Below, piece after piece: positions 7,353 through 14,222 of a stretch of 20,332 nucleotides of DNA (within the stretch, counting starts at the first letter, position 1; each line of letters opens with the position of its first letter). The translations under genes were made by a program, and so were the position numbers. Under the pieces are notes generated by a model. The model saw only the letters and a program-made list of their open reading frames with translations. It made no database searches and was not told where the DNA came from. Source of the DNA: an uncultured Lachnospiraceae bacterium (GTDB taxonomy: Bacteria > Bacillota > Clostridia > Lachnospirales > Lachnospiraceae); contig CAMNQN010000031.1 in the NCBI GenBank assembly GCA_946549155.1, positions 1 to 20,332 on the forward strand, read 5' to 3'.

Positions 7353-7904
7353 TTATTCTACAGGAATCAGGTCCCGCAAATGCAGAAGTGACTCCACCCT
7401 TTCCCTGCCGCAGGCAGCCAGAGTGAAGGTTTCCGTCTGAAATTCCATACATGCGCAACCCGGCGCCCCCAAAAGCTCCAGCACATTAACCTCCCGCAGA
7501 TCGCCGCGGATTCCTGTTCCAATATATTTTAAATAGCTTTCCTTACGGCTCCAGAGCAGATTCAGCCGGGCCGGCCTGTCCGGGCCATCCATCAGCCATT
7601 CCCACTCTGCGGGATGACAGATGCGCCGGGCCAGGGATTCCTTCCAGGGAAAACGGCGTTCCACATCGATTCCCACCGGCTCCCCTCCGATGGCACAGGC
7701 CACACAGGTTCTGCAATGGCTGACATTAAACTGGACTTCAGGATGGCCTTCCAGAAAGGGCTTGCCATAGGGATCCTTCCCGTATCGCAGCTCCCCCTCC
7801 CAAAGCCCCGGATATTCCAGTGCCAACCCTCTCTCTAACAGCAAATAAGCCAGACGATGCTGGCTTACCTGCTGCGGTATCTGATCGCAATAGTAGATTT
7901 TCAT
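7353..7904 (-). CDS. 4'-phosphopantetheinyl transferase, Sfp type
   Basis: These enzymes move the 4'-phosphopantetheine arm of coenzyme A onto a serine of carrier proteins for fatty acid, polyketide or nonribosomal peptide synthesis. The 183-residue protein is somewhat short for the Sfp class (about 220), but the key motifs are there. They are GKP at 47-49, FNVSH at 59-63, GIDVE at 78-82 with metal ligands Asp80 and Glu82, and WSRKESYLKYIGTGI from Trp118 with Glu122. The gene overlaps the sigma factor stop codon by four bases (ATGA), so translation is coupled. No carrier protein or synthase gene is in this window, so the substrate is unknown. It could serve the primary acyl carrier protein if no AcpS exists elsewhere in the genome. 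Confidence 0.9.
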   Translation of the reverse strand: MKIYYCDQIPQQVSQHRLAYLLLERGLALEYPGLWEGELRYGKDPYGKPFLEGHPEVQFNVSHCRTCVACAIGGEPVGIDVERRFPWKESLARRICHPAEWEWLMDGPDRPARLNLLWSRKESYLKYIGTGIRGDLREVNVLELLGAPGCACMEFQTETFTLAACGRERVESLLHLRDLIPVE

Positions 7905-8527
7905 TCCGTATCAAAACACTCCCGTAATTTTTTCAGCGCGTTTTTCTCAATTCTGGAAACGTAGGAACGGCTGATGCCCAACCGCCCCGCAATCTCCCGC
8001 TGCGTCATCTCCTCCCGGTCTCCCAGTCCATACCGCACGGCGATTACCTCTCTCTCCCGCGCATCCAGCACCTGAAACAGGCACTCGTACAGCTTCCCGG
8101 AATTTTTCCGAAGCTCAAGCTCCTCCAGAATATCCACCGGCTCGCTCTCCAGAATATCCATCAGCATAAGCTCTCTCCCGTCCTGGTCCACCCCGATCTT
8201 CTCATACAGGGAAACCTCCCGGGTCTGCTTTTTCTTTACGCGCATCATCATCAACAGTTCATTTTCAATGCATCTGGCCGCATAGGTAGCCAGACGGTTA
8301 TTTTTTTCACAGTCAAATGTGGATACTGCTTTTATCAATCCAATAATGCCGATCGAAATCAAATCATCCTGATCGGTTTCTGGTCCCTGATATTTTCGCG
8401 CCACATGGGCCACCAGCCGCAGATTTCGTTCAATCAGAATATTTCTCGCTTCCACATCGCCCTCTTTGTACTTCTGAAGATACTGCTTTTCTTCCTCCGG
8501 CGACAGCGGCTTTGGGAAAGTTTTCAA
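7901..8527 (-). CDS. sigK: Sporulation sigma factor, SigK-like, without pro-sequence
   Basis: This is a sigma-70 family factor of 208 residues. Region 2 (about 30-95) reads LIERNLRLVAHVARKY, DLISIGIIGLIKAVSTF and LATYAARCIENELLM. Region 4 (about 150-205) includes LDAREREVIAVRYGLG and TQREIAGRLGISRSYVSRIEK. These match SigK, the late mother-cell sigma factor, more closely than SigE or vegetative factors. The protein starts MKTFPKPLSPEEE, which aligns with the point just after the cleaved pro-sequence of Bacillus SigK. An in-frame TAG lies 33 bases before the start, so no pro-sequence is encoded. The start codon is TTG, with GAGGTG upstream. The gene is intact, with no skin-like insertion. Paralogous sigma factors are common in this group, so the exact name is a strong guess. 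Confidence 0.82.
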   Translation of the reverse strand: MKTFPKPLSPEEEKQYLQKYKEGDVEARNILIERNLRLVAHVARKYQGPETDQDDLISIGIIGLIKAVSTFDCEKNNRLATYAARCIENELLMMMRVKKKQTREVSLYEKIGVDQDGRELMLMDILESEPVDILEELELRKNSGKLYECLFQVLDAREREVIAVRYGLGDREEMTQREIAGRLGISRSYVSRIEKNALKKLRECFDTE

Positions 8528-8549
8528 AAAGCACCTCGAAGGGGGTTTT

Positions 8550-8581
8550 ATTTTATTCTATGACTGCTGCTGTCCAATCGT
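8550..8581 (-). promoter_or_regulatory. Candidate SigK-type promoter of the sigma factor gene
   Basis: On the minus strand AC (8580-8581), a 17-base gap and CATAGAATA (8554-8562) fit the known SigK pattern AC-N16/17-CATANNNTA. A vegetative-looking pair, TTGGAC (8572-8577) and TAAAAT (8550-8555) with a 16-base spacer, overlaps it. Either could drive the gene. The SigK-type match would mean self-activation, as known for sigK in Bacillus. The motif is short, so chance is possible. Confidence 0.35.
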
Positions 8582-8619
8582 TCCTGCAAAGTTACGGCCC
8601 GGGGAAGCTTGCCGCCATT

Positions 8620-9843
8620 TTATTCCTTTCTCCGCAGGATATCGTACCTGTCCGCCTTGGCGCTTAAACGGATCCACAGCTTCTGCTTTGGATGGGGAGC
8701 GCTCTCCATGGCGTTTCCCTCCTGGTCCCGGATGTCCTGCACTTCTGCTTCCAGATTGCTTCCATCAGGCTTCATCACCTCGATGGTCTCTCCCAGGCTA
8801 AATTTATTTCTCTGCTCTGTCTCCACATAGCCCCGGCTGTCCCGCTCTCCCACTATGCCCAGATAGGTGTACTCCCTGATATAGGTGTTGTTGTCATAAA
8901 TCTGCGCCTCCTGGTTGGGCTTCCCATAGAAAAATCCCGTAGTAAACTGCCGGTAGGTACAGTTGGAAATCTGATCCCGGTACCAGTCCAGATGGTTCTG
9001 GTAAAGCTTTGGATCCTCCTGATAGTCATCAATGGCCTTCCGGTAGGTTCTGGCTACCGTAGCCACATAGAGGGCTGTTTTCATACGCCCCTCTATTTTC
9101 AGGCTGTCGATTCCGGCGCTTAAAAGATCCGGTATATGCTCGATCATGCACAGATCCTTGGAGTTGAAAAGAAAGGTGCCCCTCTCATTCTCGTATACCG
9201 GAAAATATTCCCCTGGCCTGGTTTCCTCCATCACCGCATACTTCCAGCGGCAGGGGTGGGTGCAGGCTCCCTGATTGGCATCCCGCCCGGTGAAATAATT
9301 GCTGAGCAGGCAGCGTCCGGAATAGGAAATGCACATGGCTCCATGAACGAAAACCTCCATCTCCAAATCCGCCGGAATATTCGCCCGAATCTCTTTGATT
9401 TCCTCCAGGGACAATTCCCGGCCGCAAACCACCCGTTTCGCGCCCTGCTCCCGCCAGAAGCGATACGTCTCATAATTGACATTATTTGCCTGCGTGCTGA
9501 TATGGCGTTCAATCTCCGGGCATACCCGCTTTGCGATCTGAAAAACGCCGGGATCCGCAATAATCAGCGCGTCCGGACCAATCTCCCTCAATTCCTCAAA
9601 ATAGGCCTCCACACCGGCCAGGTCCCGGTTGTGCGCCAGAATATTGGCAGTGACATACACCTTCCTGCCCCTTTCATGGGCGAAGGCAATGCCCTCCCGC
9701 ATCTCCTCCAGGGAAAAATTCTTCGCCTTGGCCCGCAGGCCGAAGGCCTCCCCGCCGATATACACCGCGTCAGCGCCAAAAATCACCGCTGTTTTCAGCA
9801 CCTCCAGGCTGCTGGCCGGAATCAATAGCTCCGGATACCTCAT
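8620..9843 (-). CDS. trhP: U32-family protein TrhP, tRNA uridine-34 hydroxylase
   Basis: Despite the old peptidase U32 name, this family in Bacillus (YrrN/YrrO) and E. coli (YegQ) hydroxylates uridine at the tRNA wobble position to 5-hydroxyuridine, using prephenate and an iron-sulfur cluster. The 407-residue protein has the TIM-barrel start PELLIPASSLEVLKTAV and GADAVYIGGEAFGLRAKA. The U32 signature has four conserved cysteines at 171, 178, 194 and 198 (AMCISYSGRC, GACTHPCRW). DSLKIEGRMKT follows, and then the C-terminal barrel. The start at 9843 overlaps the end of trmR by four bases (ATGA). The product of TrhP is the substrate of TrmR, so the pair forms one pathway. The Bacillus locus carries two trhP genes; only one is seen here. 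Confidence 0.9.
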   Translation of the reverse strand: MRYPELLIPASSLEVLKTAVIFGADAVYIGGEAFGLRAKAKNFSLEEMREGIAFAHERGRKVYVTANILAHNRDLAGVEAYFEELREIGPDALIIADPGVFQIAKRVCPEIERHISTQANNVNYETYRFWREQGAKRVVCGRELSLEEIKEIRANIPADLEMEVFVHGAMCISYSGRCLLSNYFTGRDANQGACTHPCRWKYAVMEETRPGEYFPVYENERGTFLFNSKDLCMIEHIPDLLSAGIDSLKIEGRMKTALYVATVARTYRKAIDDYQEDPKLYQNHLDWYRDQISNCTYRQFTTGFFYGKPNQEAQIYDNNTYIREYTYLGIVGERDSRGYVETEQRNKFSLGETIEVMKPDGSNLEAEVQDIRDQEGNAMESAPHPKQKLWIRLSAKADRYDILRRKE

Positions 9844-10499
9844 GTTGCGCTCTCCTCCTCTTCCTTCACACTCACTGCCGCCCCATCCCCGATGGGCACG
9901 ATGGAAGTAATTAATCCTTTCGTGTGTTTCAGCTCATACAGGTAATCCCGCATCCGCTTATAAATAGTACGGTTCCGCCGCTCCACCGCAAAATGAGACT
10001 GAATGATGTCCCCATCCTGCAGTACATTATCTGAAATCATGATTCCGCCGGGGCCCAATAGGCGCAACGCCTCCGGCAGGAAATAAATATACTGCCCCTT
10101 GGCCGCATCCATAAACAGAAAATCATACGGGCCTTCCAGCCCCTTCATAATCTCCAGCGCCTCTCCCTCCAGCAGGGTTATCTTATCGCCAAGCTCTGTC
10201 TTCGCAAAATTTTCCTTCGCAGCCAAAATCCGCTTTTCGTACTTCTCTATGGTAGTGATCCGGCAGTCCCGGGGCGTATACTCCGCCATCAGCAGCGCGG
10301 AAAATCCCACCGCTGTCCCGACCTCCAGAATCCGCTTCGGCTTTTTCAGTGCCAAAAATACCCGCAGGAAGCTTTGCATCTCCTGCCGGATAATGGGCAC
10401 CTGATCCATCCTGGCCTGCCGCTCCAGCTCCGTTAAAAACTCCGAGTTTCCCGTATCCAGCGAATGGATAAACGTCACCATCCGTTCCTCTATTATCAT
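9840..10499 (-). CDS. trmR: tRNA 5-hydroxyuridine methyltransferase TrmR (O-methyltransferase)
   Basis: TrmR (YrrM in Bacillus) uses S-adenosylmethionine to turn 5-hydroxyuridine-34 of tRNA into 5-methoxyuridine. The 219-residue protein belongs to the class I, catechol-O-methyltransferase-like family. The SAM-binding motif LEVGTAVGFSAL lies at 58-69. The acidic residue IEKYEKR is near 84-90, the metal-site stretch FMDAAKGQY at 129-137 and SDNVL at 156-160. Earlier in-frame starts up to 10667 would run deep into the YlbF gene and read unlike the family. The ATG at 10499 has GAGAGG six bases upstream and is preferred. It lies 49 bases after ylbF and overlaps trhP by four bases. A more general O-methyltransferase role cannot be excluded from sequence, but the neighbour argues for TrmR. 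Confidence 0.9.
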   Translation of the reverse strand: MIIEERMVTFIHSLDTGNSEFLTELERQARMDQVPIIRQEMQSFLRVFLALKKPKRILEVGTAVGFSALLMAEYTPRDCRITTIEKYEKRILAAKENFAKTELGDKITLLEGEALEIMKGLEGPYDFLFMDAAKGQYIYFLPEALRLLGPGGIMISDNVLQDGDIIQSHFAVERRNRTIYKRMRDYLYELKHTKGLITSIVPIGDGAAVSVKEEEESAT

Positions 10500-10548
10500 A
10501 AGATACCTCTCCGCTCCTAACCGCCCCCAAAGGCGATATCCTCCGTCC

Positions 10549-10920
10549 TCAAATAGAAATCGCATCCTCAAACGCGTCAATTTCCATATCAGTGACCCCG
10601 AACAGCTCCATACCGATTCTCTGCAGCATCCGGCACAGATGCAGCTCGGAGACCAGGTAACTCGCAATCAGAGAATTTTTATACAATTCCCGCCGTTCCT
10701 GCAGCAGATGCTCCATCTCATCCAGCAGATCGATGGAGCTGTCAGAATTTTGCAGCACATAAACTCTTTTTCTGAACTGGTCTATCTGAACCTTTAATTC
10801 CGGATATTCCCTGAGCTTCTCCTTGCTTCGCTCAAATTCTTTATAGTCATCGCTGTCCTTTACCGCCTCTATCAGCGCCTTCGTACAGCTCTCAATCCTG
10901 TCCTTCATACCTTTTTCCAT
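10549..10920 (-). CDS. YlbF/YmcA family protein (DUF964)
   Basis: The product is a small, mostly helical protein of about 123 residues with a charged, coiled-coil-like character (DYKEFERSKEKLREYPELKVQIDQF) and the family stretch SEFHL-like SELHLCRMLQRIG near the C-terminus. In Bacillus the relatives YlbF, YmcA and YaaT form a complex that directs RNase Y and affects competence, biofilm and sporulation. Here it lies directly downstream of RNase J and upstream of trmR, which fits an RNA-processing link but does not prove it. The start is uncertain. GTG at 10929, ATG at 10920 and ATG at 10908 are all in frame and none has a clear ribosome-binding site. The last gives the N-terminus most like relatives. 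Confidence 0.8.
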   Translation of the reverse strand: MEKGMKDRIESCTKALIEAVKDSDDYKEFERSKEKLREYPELKVQIDQFRKRVYVLQNSDSSIDLLDEMEHLLQERRELYKNSLIASYLVSELHLCRMLQRIGMELFGVTDMEIDAFEDAISI

Positions 10921-11033
10921 CCTTACCACAATCCGCAGCGGCCGGCTTTACGGCCGGATATCATAGAAGGGCCGCCGCATGCCCCGAAACCGCCTGTGCA
11001 GTCTCCAGGCCAGCCTGCGGCAGCCCCACTCTG

Positions 11034-12704
11034 TTACTCGTCCACTTCCATAATAATCGGCAAAATCATCGGGCTTCTCTTCGTCCTCTTCCACAGGAAC
11101 TCGCTAAGGGAATCTCTTACGGAATTCTTAATCTTGCCCCAGTCGGTCATCCTGCGGTCCAGGCAGCTATGCAGCGCATTCTGCACCACAGACCGGGCCT
11201 CCTCCATCAGATCCTCCGACTCTCTCACATACACAAAGCCTCTGGAAACAATATCCGGTCCGGCCAGCACCTGATTGCTGAACCGTCCCAATGTCAGCAC
11301 CACAATCAGGATACCGTCCTCCGCCAGATGCTGCCGGTCACGCAATACAATATTTCCCACATCTCCTACGCCAAGGCCATCCACCAGGATGCCTCCGGTC
11401 TGCACATGTCCGGCAATGCAGGCCTTCTCATCCGAAAGCTCCAGCACATCGCCGCTCTTCAAAATAAAAATGTTCTCCTTCGGAATCCCCAGCTCCTTCG
11501 CCACACCGGCCTGCGCCGTCAGATGACGGTACTCGCCGTGTACCGGTATCGCATATTTGGGACGCACCAGCGTATAGATCAGTTTGATTTCCTCCTGACA
11601 GGCATGTCCGGAAACATGGGCATCCTGGAAAATCACGTTAGCGCCCTTCATGCAGAGTTCATTGATCACCTTAGAAACCGCTTTTTCATTTCCCGGAATG
11701 GGATTGGAGCTGAAAATGACCGTATCACCGGGCTTGATCATCACCTTTTTATGCATATTGGCCGCCATCCGGGATAAGGCCGCCATAGACTCGCCCTGGC
11801 TTCCGGTGGTAATCAATACCATCTGTTCATCCGGATAATTTTTCATCCGCTCCAGATCGATCAGCGTATTGTCCGGAATATTCAAATAGCCCAGCTCCGC
11901 CGCCGTGGTGATCACATTCACCATGCTGCGTCCCTCCAGCACCACCTTTCTGCCAAACTTGTAAGCAGAATTAATGATCTGCTGCACCCGGTCCACATTG
12001 GAGGCGAAGGTGGCAATAATAATACGCGTATTGGTATGCTCGGAGAAAATATTATCAAACGTACGGCCCACCGTGCGCTCAGAGGCGGTAAACCCTTTCC
12101 TCTCCGCATTGGTACTGTCGCACATCAACGCCAGCACGCCCTTCTTGCCGATCTCCGCAAAGCGCTGCAGATCAATGGCATCCCCGAATACCGGCGTGTA
12201 ATCCACCTTGAAGTCACCGGTATGCACCACAATACCCGCCGGAGAATAAATCGCCAGGGCCACCGCATCCTGAATACTGTGATTCGTCTTTATAAATTCA
12301 ATCCGGAATTTCCCCAGATTAATAGACTGACCCGGCTTCACCACCTTGCGCTTTGTGGTCCTGGTCAGGTTGTGCTCTTTTAATTTGTGTTCAATCAGTC
12401 CCATGGTCAGCTTCGTGGCGTAAATGGGAATATTGATCTGCTTTAATACGTAGGGCAGCGCACCAATGTGATCCTCATGCCCGTGCGTGAATACAAAGCC
12501 CTTCACCTTTTCAATGTTATCCTTTAAATATGTGATATCCGGTATCACCAAATCAATTCCCAGCATGTCATCCTCCGGGAATGCCAGACCGCAGTCCACC
12601 ACAATAATACTGTCCTCATACTCAAAGGCAGTAATATTCATCCCGATCTGCTCCAAACCGCCTAACGGGATGATTCGCAATTTTGAATTTTTCGTATTCT
12701 TCAC
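11034..12704 (-). CDS. rnj: Ribonuclease J
   Basis: RNase J is a beta-CASP metallo-beta-lactamase with 5'-3' exonuclease and endonuclease activity, central to mRNA decay and rRNA maturation in Firmicutes. The protein shows LRIIPLGGLEQIGMN, the zinc motif HGHEDHIG at 74-81, HTGDFKVDYTP, the beta-CASP stretch EGRSMVNV, TTGSQGE, and VSGHACQEE with PVHGEYRHL. A C-terminal domain ends near PIIMEVDE. Its length of about 556 residues is normal. Starts at 12728 and 12716 (ATG) are possible, but GTG at 12704 has GGAGG five bases upstream and gives VKNTKNSKLRIIPLGG, like relatives; I prefer it with moderate confidence. It is the only RNase J in the window, so J1 and J2 cannot be told apart. Confidence 0.95.
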   Translation of the reverse strand: MKNTKNSKLRIIPLGGLEQIGMNITAFEYEDSIIVVDCGLAFPEDDMLGIDLVIPDITYLKDNIEKVKGFVFTHGHEDHIGALPYVLKQINIPIYATKLTMGLIEHKLKEHNLTRTTKRKVVKPGQSINLGKFRIEFIKTNHSIQDAVALAIYSPAGIVVHTGDFKVDYTPVFGDAIDLQRFAEIGKKGVLALMCDSTNAERKGFTASERTVGRTFDNIFSEHTNTRIIIATFASNVDRVQQIINSAYKFGRKVVLEGRSMVNVITTAAELGYLNIPDNTLIDLERMKNYPDEQMVLITTGSQGESMAALSRMAANMHKKVMIKPGDTVIFSSNPIPGNEKAVSKVINELCMKGANVIFQDAHVSGHACQEEIKLIYTLVRPKYAIPVHGEYRHLTAQAGVAKELGIPKENIFILKSGDVLELSDEKACIAGHVQTGGILVDGLGVGDVGNIVLRDRQHLAEDGILIVVLTLGRFSNQVLAGPDIVSRGFVYVRESEDLMEEARSVVQNALHSCLDRRMTDWGKIKNSVRDSLSEFLWKRTKRSPMILPIIMEVDE

Positions 12705-13045
12705 CTGAACCTCCATATAAATTCCCATACAGCCGTTTCATAAACGGACCGTGCGCACTTCCTGCTGCCCCTCGCTTCATGCCCGGCAGCGCTTCTCTTT
12801 CCTGCTGCATTTTCTCTGGCAGCCTCTCTGGAAATCCGCCGCAGCACCGTCCGTATATCTTCGCCGCTGTATGATCAAATTTTTGCAGCCGCCCTCCGCG
12901 TCCCTTCCCGGGGACCAGCCTGCGACATTACAGCAATCGATAGCTGCTTCTCTCACGAAACCATCTGTCTTTTGTCTGTTACTTAGTATAGCCTGAAATG
13001 GCCGGTTTTATCTTCGTACTTGCTACTTTTCCGAAGGTTAAAAGC
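12705..13045. other. Long gap upstream of RNase J with no convincing gene
   Basis: This 341-base gap holds no reading frame that looks like a protein. On the minus strand a -10-like TATACT lies at 12985-12990 but lacks a matching -35 box. If used, it would give RNase J a leader of about 275 bases. The leader has several small GC-rich hairpins, such as GTCCC/GGGAC near 12900-12917, and CCGTTT-ATG-AAACGG at 12733-12747 just before the start region. No T-box antiterminator, known riboswitch core or terminator was recognised. A long structured leader would suit control of RNase J on its own message, but that is speculation. Confidence 0.4.
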
Positions 13046-13306
13046 TCACCGTTCGATGTCCACGTTCTCCAGCATCTCAGAAAAGACCCGTGCCACCGCT
13101 TCCAGCTCCTCATCATCCTCTACCGTCTCGTAAAGGGCTTCCTCTTCCCCATCTGCGGACAAATCCTTCAGGATCCAGGCTTCCCCGTCTCCATCCTCCT
13201 GCTCCGTCACCAGAAGATAGTTTTTTCCCGCAATTCTGGTCTGCTCCAGAACATAAAATTCCACGGCCTCTTCTTCTCCCGCCATGGAAAATCTCAGTTT
13301 TTCCAT
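13046..13306 (-). CDS. DUF1292 family protein (YrzB-like)
   Basis: The product is an acidic 86-residue protein of unknown function. It reads EEEAVEFYVLEQTRIAGKNYLLVTE, then DGEAWILKDLSADGEEEALYETVEDDEEL, the typical DUF1292 pattern of short beta strands ending in an acidic stretch. Bacillus YrzB is the reference. The ATG at 13306 has AAGGAGG five bases upstream; the in-frame ATG seven codons earlier has no such site. The string ireB-ruvX-DUF1292 is conserved across Firmicutes (yrzL-yrrK-yrzB), which supports the call. The gap to ruvX is 104 bases and shows no promoter or terminator that I trust. Confidence 0.88.
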   Translation of the reverse strand: MEKLRFSMAGEEEAVEFYVLEQTRIAGKNYLLVTEQEDGDGEAWILKDLSADGEEEALYETVEDDEELEAVARVFSEMLENVDIER

Positions 13307-13410
13307 TCTTCCCTCCTTACTTTCCACATTACCGTTTGGCCGCTTTCATCCGCAGCTTCCCTGCCCGCTTTCTGCACCGCAGAATCCTTCTAAGGCGGGA
13401 CCGGTCCTAA

Positions 13411-13875
13411 TCAACGCTCATCCTCTGCTTCCAGATTCCTTTTCTGCACTGCAAGGCGATCCAGATATCCCTGTAAAATATAAACGGCCGCAATCTGATC
13501 CACGTAGTCCTTTCTGTTCTCTCTTCGCACCCCCGCCTCCATCAGCGTCCGGTTCGCCGCCACAGTGGTCAGCCTCTCATCCCACATCACGACAGGCAGG
13601 CCTGTCCGTCTCTCCAGCATTTCCTTGAACGCCAGCGATTTCTCAGCCCGCTCTCCGATGGTATTATTCATATTCTTCGGGAAGCCCAACACAAGGGTGG
13701 TCACACCGTACTCCCCGACCAGCGTCTCTATCCTTGCCAGTGTCTGACGAAGTTTATTTTCTGACGTTCTTCTGATAATCTCCACGCCCTGAGCCGTCAA
13801 TCCCAGTCCGTCGCTGACGGCCACTCCCACAGTCTTTGAGCCAAAATCCAGGCCCATAATCCTACCGCCCGTCAT
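13411..13875 (-). CDS. ruvX: RuvX/YqgF family nuclease (pre-16S rRNA processing or Holliday junction resolvase)
   Basis: YqgF proteins have an RNase H-like fold. In E. coli YqgF matures the 5' end of 16S rRNA, and the family was first predicted to be a Holliday junction resolvase. The 154-residue protein has the three acidic residues expected: Asp10 in GLDFGSKTVGVAVSD, Glu100 in WDERLTT and Asp126 in KDYVDQIAAVYIL. LGFPKNMNNTIGERAE is also typical. The ATG at 13875 overlaps the ireB stop codon as ATGA, so it is preferred over the ATG at 13887; an internal ATG at 13857 would also give a family-like N-terminus. It is translationally coupled to ireB. Confidence 0.93.
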   Translation of the reverse strand: MTGGRIMGLDFGSKTVGVAVSDGLGLTAQGVEIIRRTSENKLRQTLARIETLVGEYGVTTLVLGFPKNMNNTIGERAEKSLAFKEMLERRTGLPVVMWDERLTTVAANRTLMEAGVRRENRKDYVDQIAAVYILQGYLDRLAVQKRNLEAEDER

Positions 13876-14141
13876 CTGGACTGCCATAACTTGTTCTTAA
13901 TATATTCTCTCAACAGTTCCTCCACCAGCTCGTCACGTTCCACCTTCATGATCATGCTCCGCGCATTCTTATGGCTGGTGATGTAGGTGGGATCACCAGA
14001 CATAATATACCCTACAATCTGGTTGACAGGATTATATCCCTTTTCCGCCATCGCTTTATAGACAATCTCCAGTACGCTCTTTACCCTTGTTTCCGGGTCG
14101 GCACTGACCTTAAAATATTGTGTATTATTAATCTCAGCCAT
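13872..14141 (-). CDS. ireB: IreB family regulatory phosphoprotein (UPF0297/DUF965)
   Basis: IreB in Enterococcus is a small dimeric protein phosphorylated by the Ser/Thr kinase IreK and lowers cephalosporin resistance; Bacillus YrzL is a relative. The 89-residue protein is the usual length. It shows TQYFKV with Thr7, a residue type phosphorylated in the Enterococcus protein, then VYKAMAEKGYNPVNQIVGYIMSGDPTYITSHKNARSMI, the hallmark of the family, and an acidic-basic tail. It is first in the operon, with a strong promoter at 14194-14222. In many Firmicutes it follows alaS; here it follows mtaB. No kinase gene is nearby. Confidence 0.95.
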   Translation of the reverse strand: MAEINNTQYFKVSADPETRVKSVLEIVYKAMAEKGYNPVNQIVGYIMSGDPTYITSHKNARSMIMKVERDELVEELLREYIKNKLWQSR

Positions 14142-14193
14142 CTTTTCACGCCCTTACCTAAACTTTGTCTTTCTATGATCGTTAATCAAATTT

Positions 14194-14222
14194 ATTTTAA
14201 TATAAAAAAAACAATTAATCAA
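14194..14222 (-). promoter_or_regulatory. SigA promoter of the ireB operon
   Basis: On the minus strand TTGATT (14217-14222) is followed by 17 T-rich bases and TAAAAT (14194-14199). The -35 box overlaps the mtaB stop codon (14219-14221). Transcription would start about 45 bases before the ireB start codon. The AT-rich surround fits a strong vegetative promoter. Confidence 0.75.

Noticed and set aside
10500..10667. Upstream extension of trmR to 10667
   Set aside because: The extra 56 residues overlap the ylbF coding region and are Cys/Trp-rich noise. The ATG at 10499 has a proper ribosome-binding site.
10930..11033. TGCGGCGGCC and GATATCCGG shared with the outer arms of the palindrome
   Set aside because: The shared pieces are only 9-10 bases, GC-rich and not arranged as in the element, so they are likely chance rather than a decayed copy.
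12750..12900. Possible T-box leader upstream of RNase J (CAGAGAGG-like stretch)
   Set aside because: The antiterminator signature GGGTGGNACCGCG and a terminator are missing, and RNase J is not a usual T-box target.
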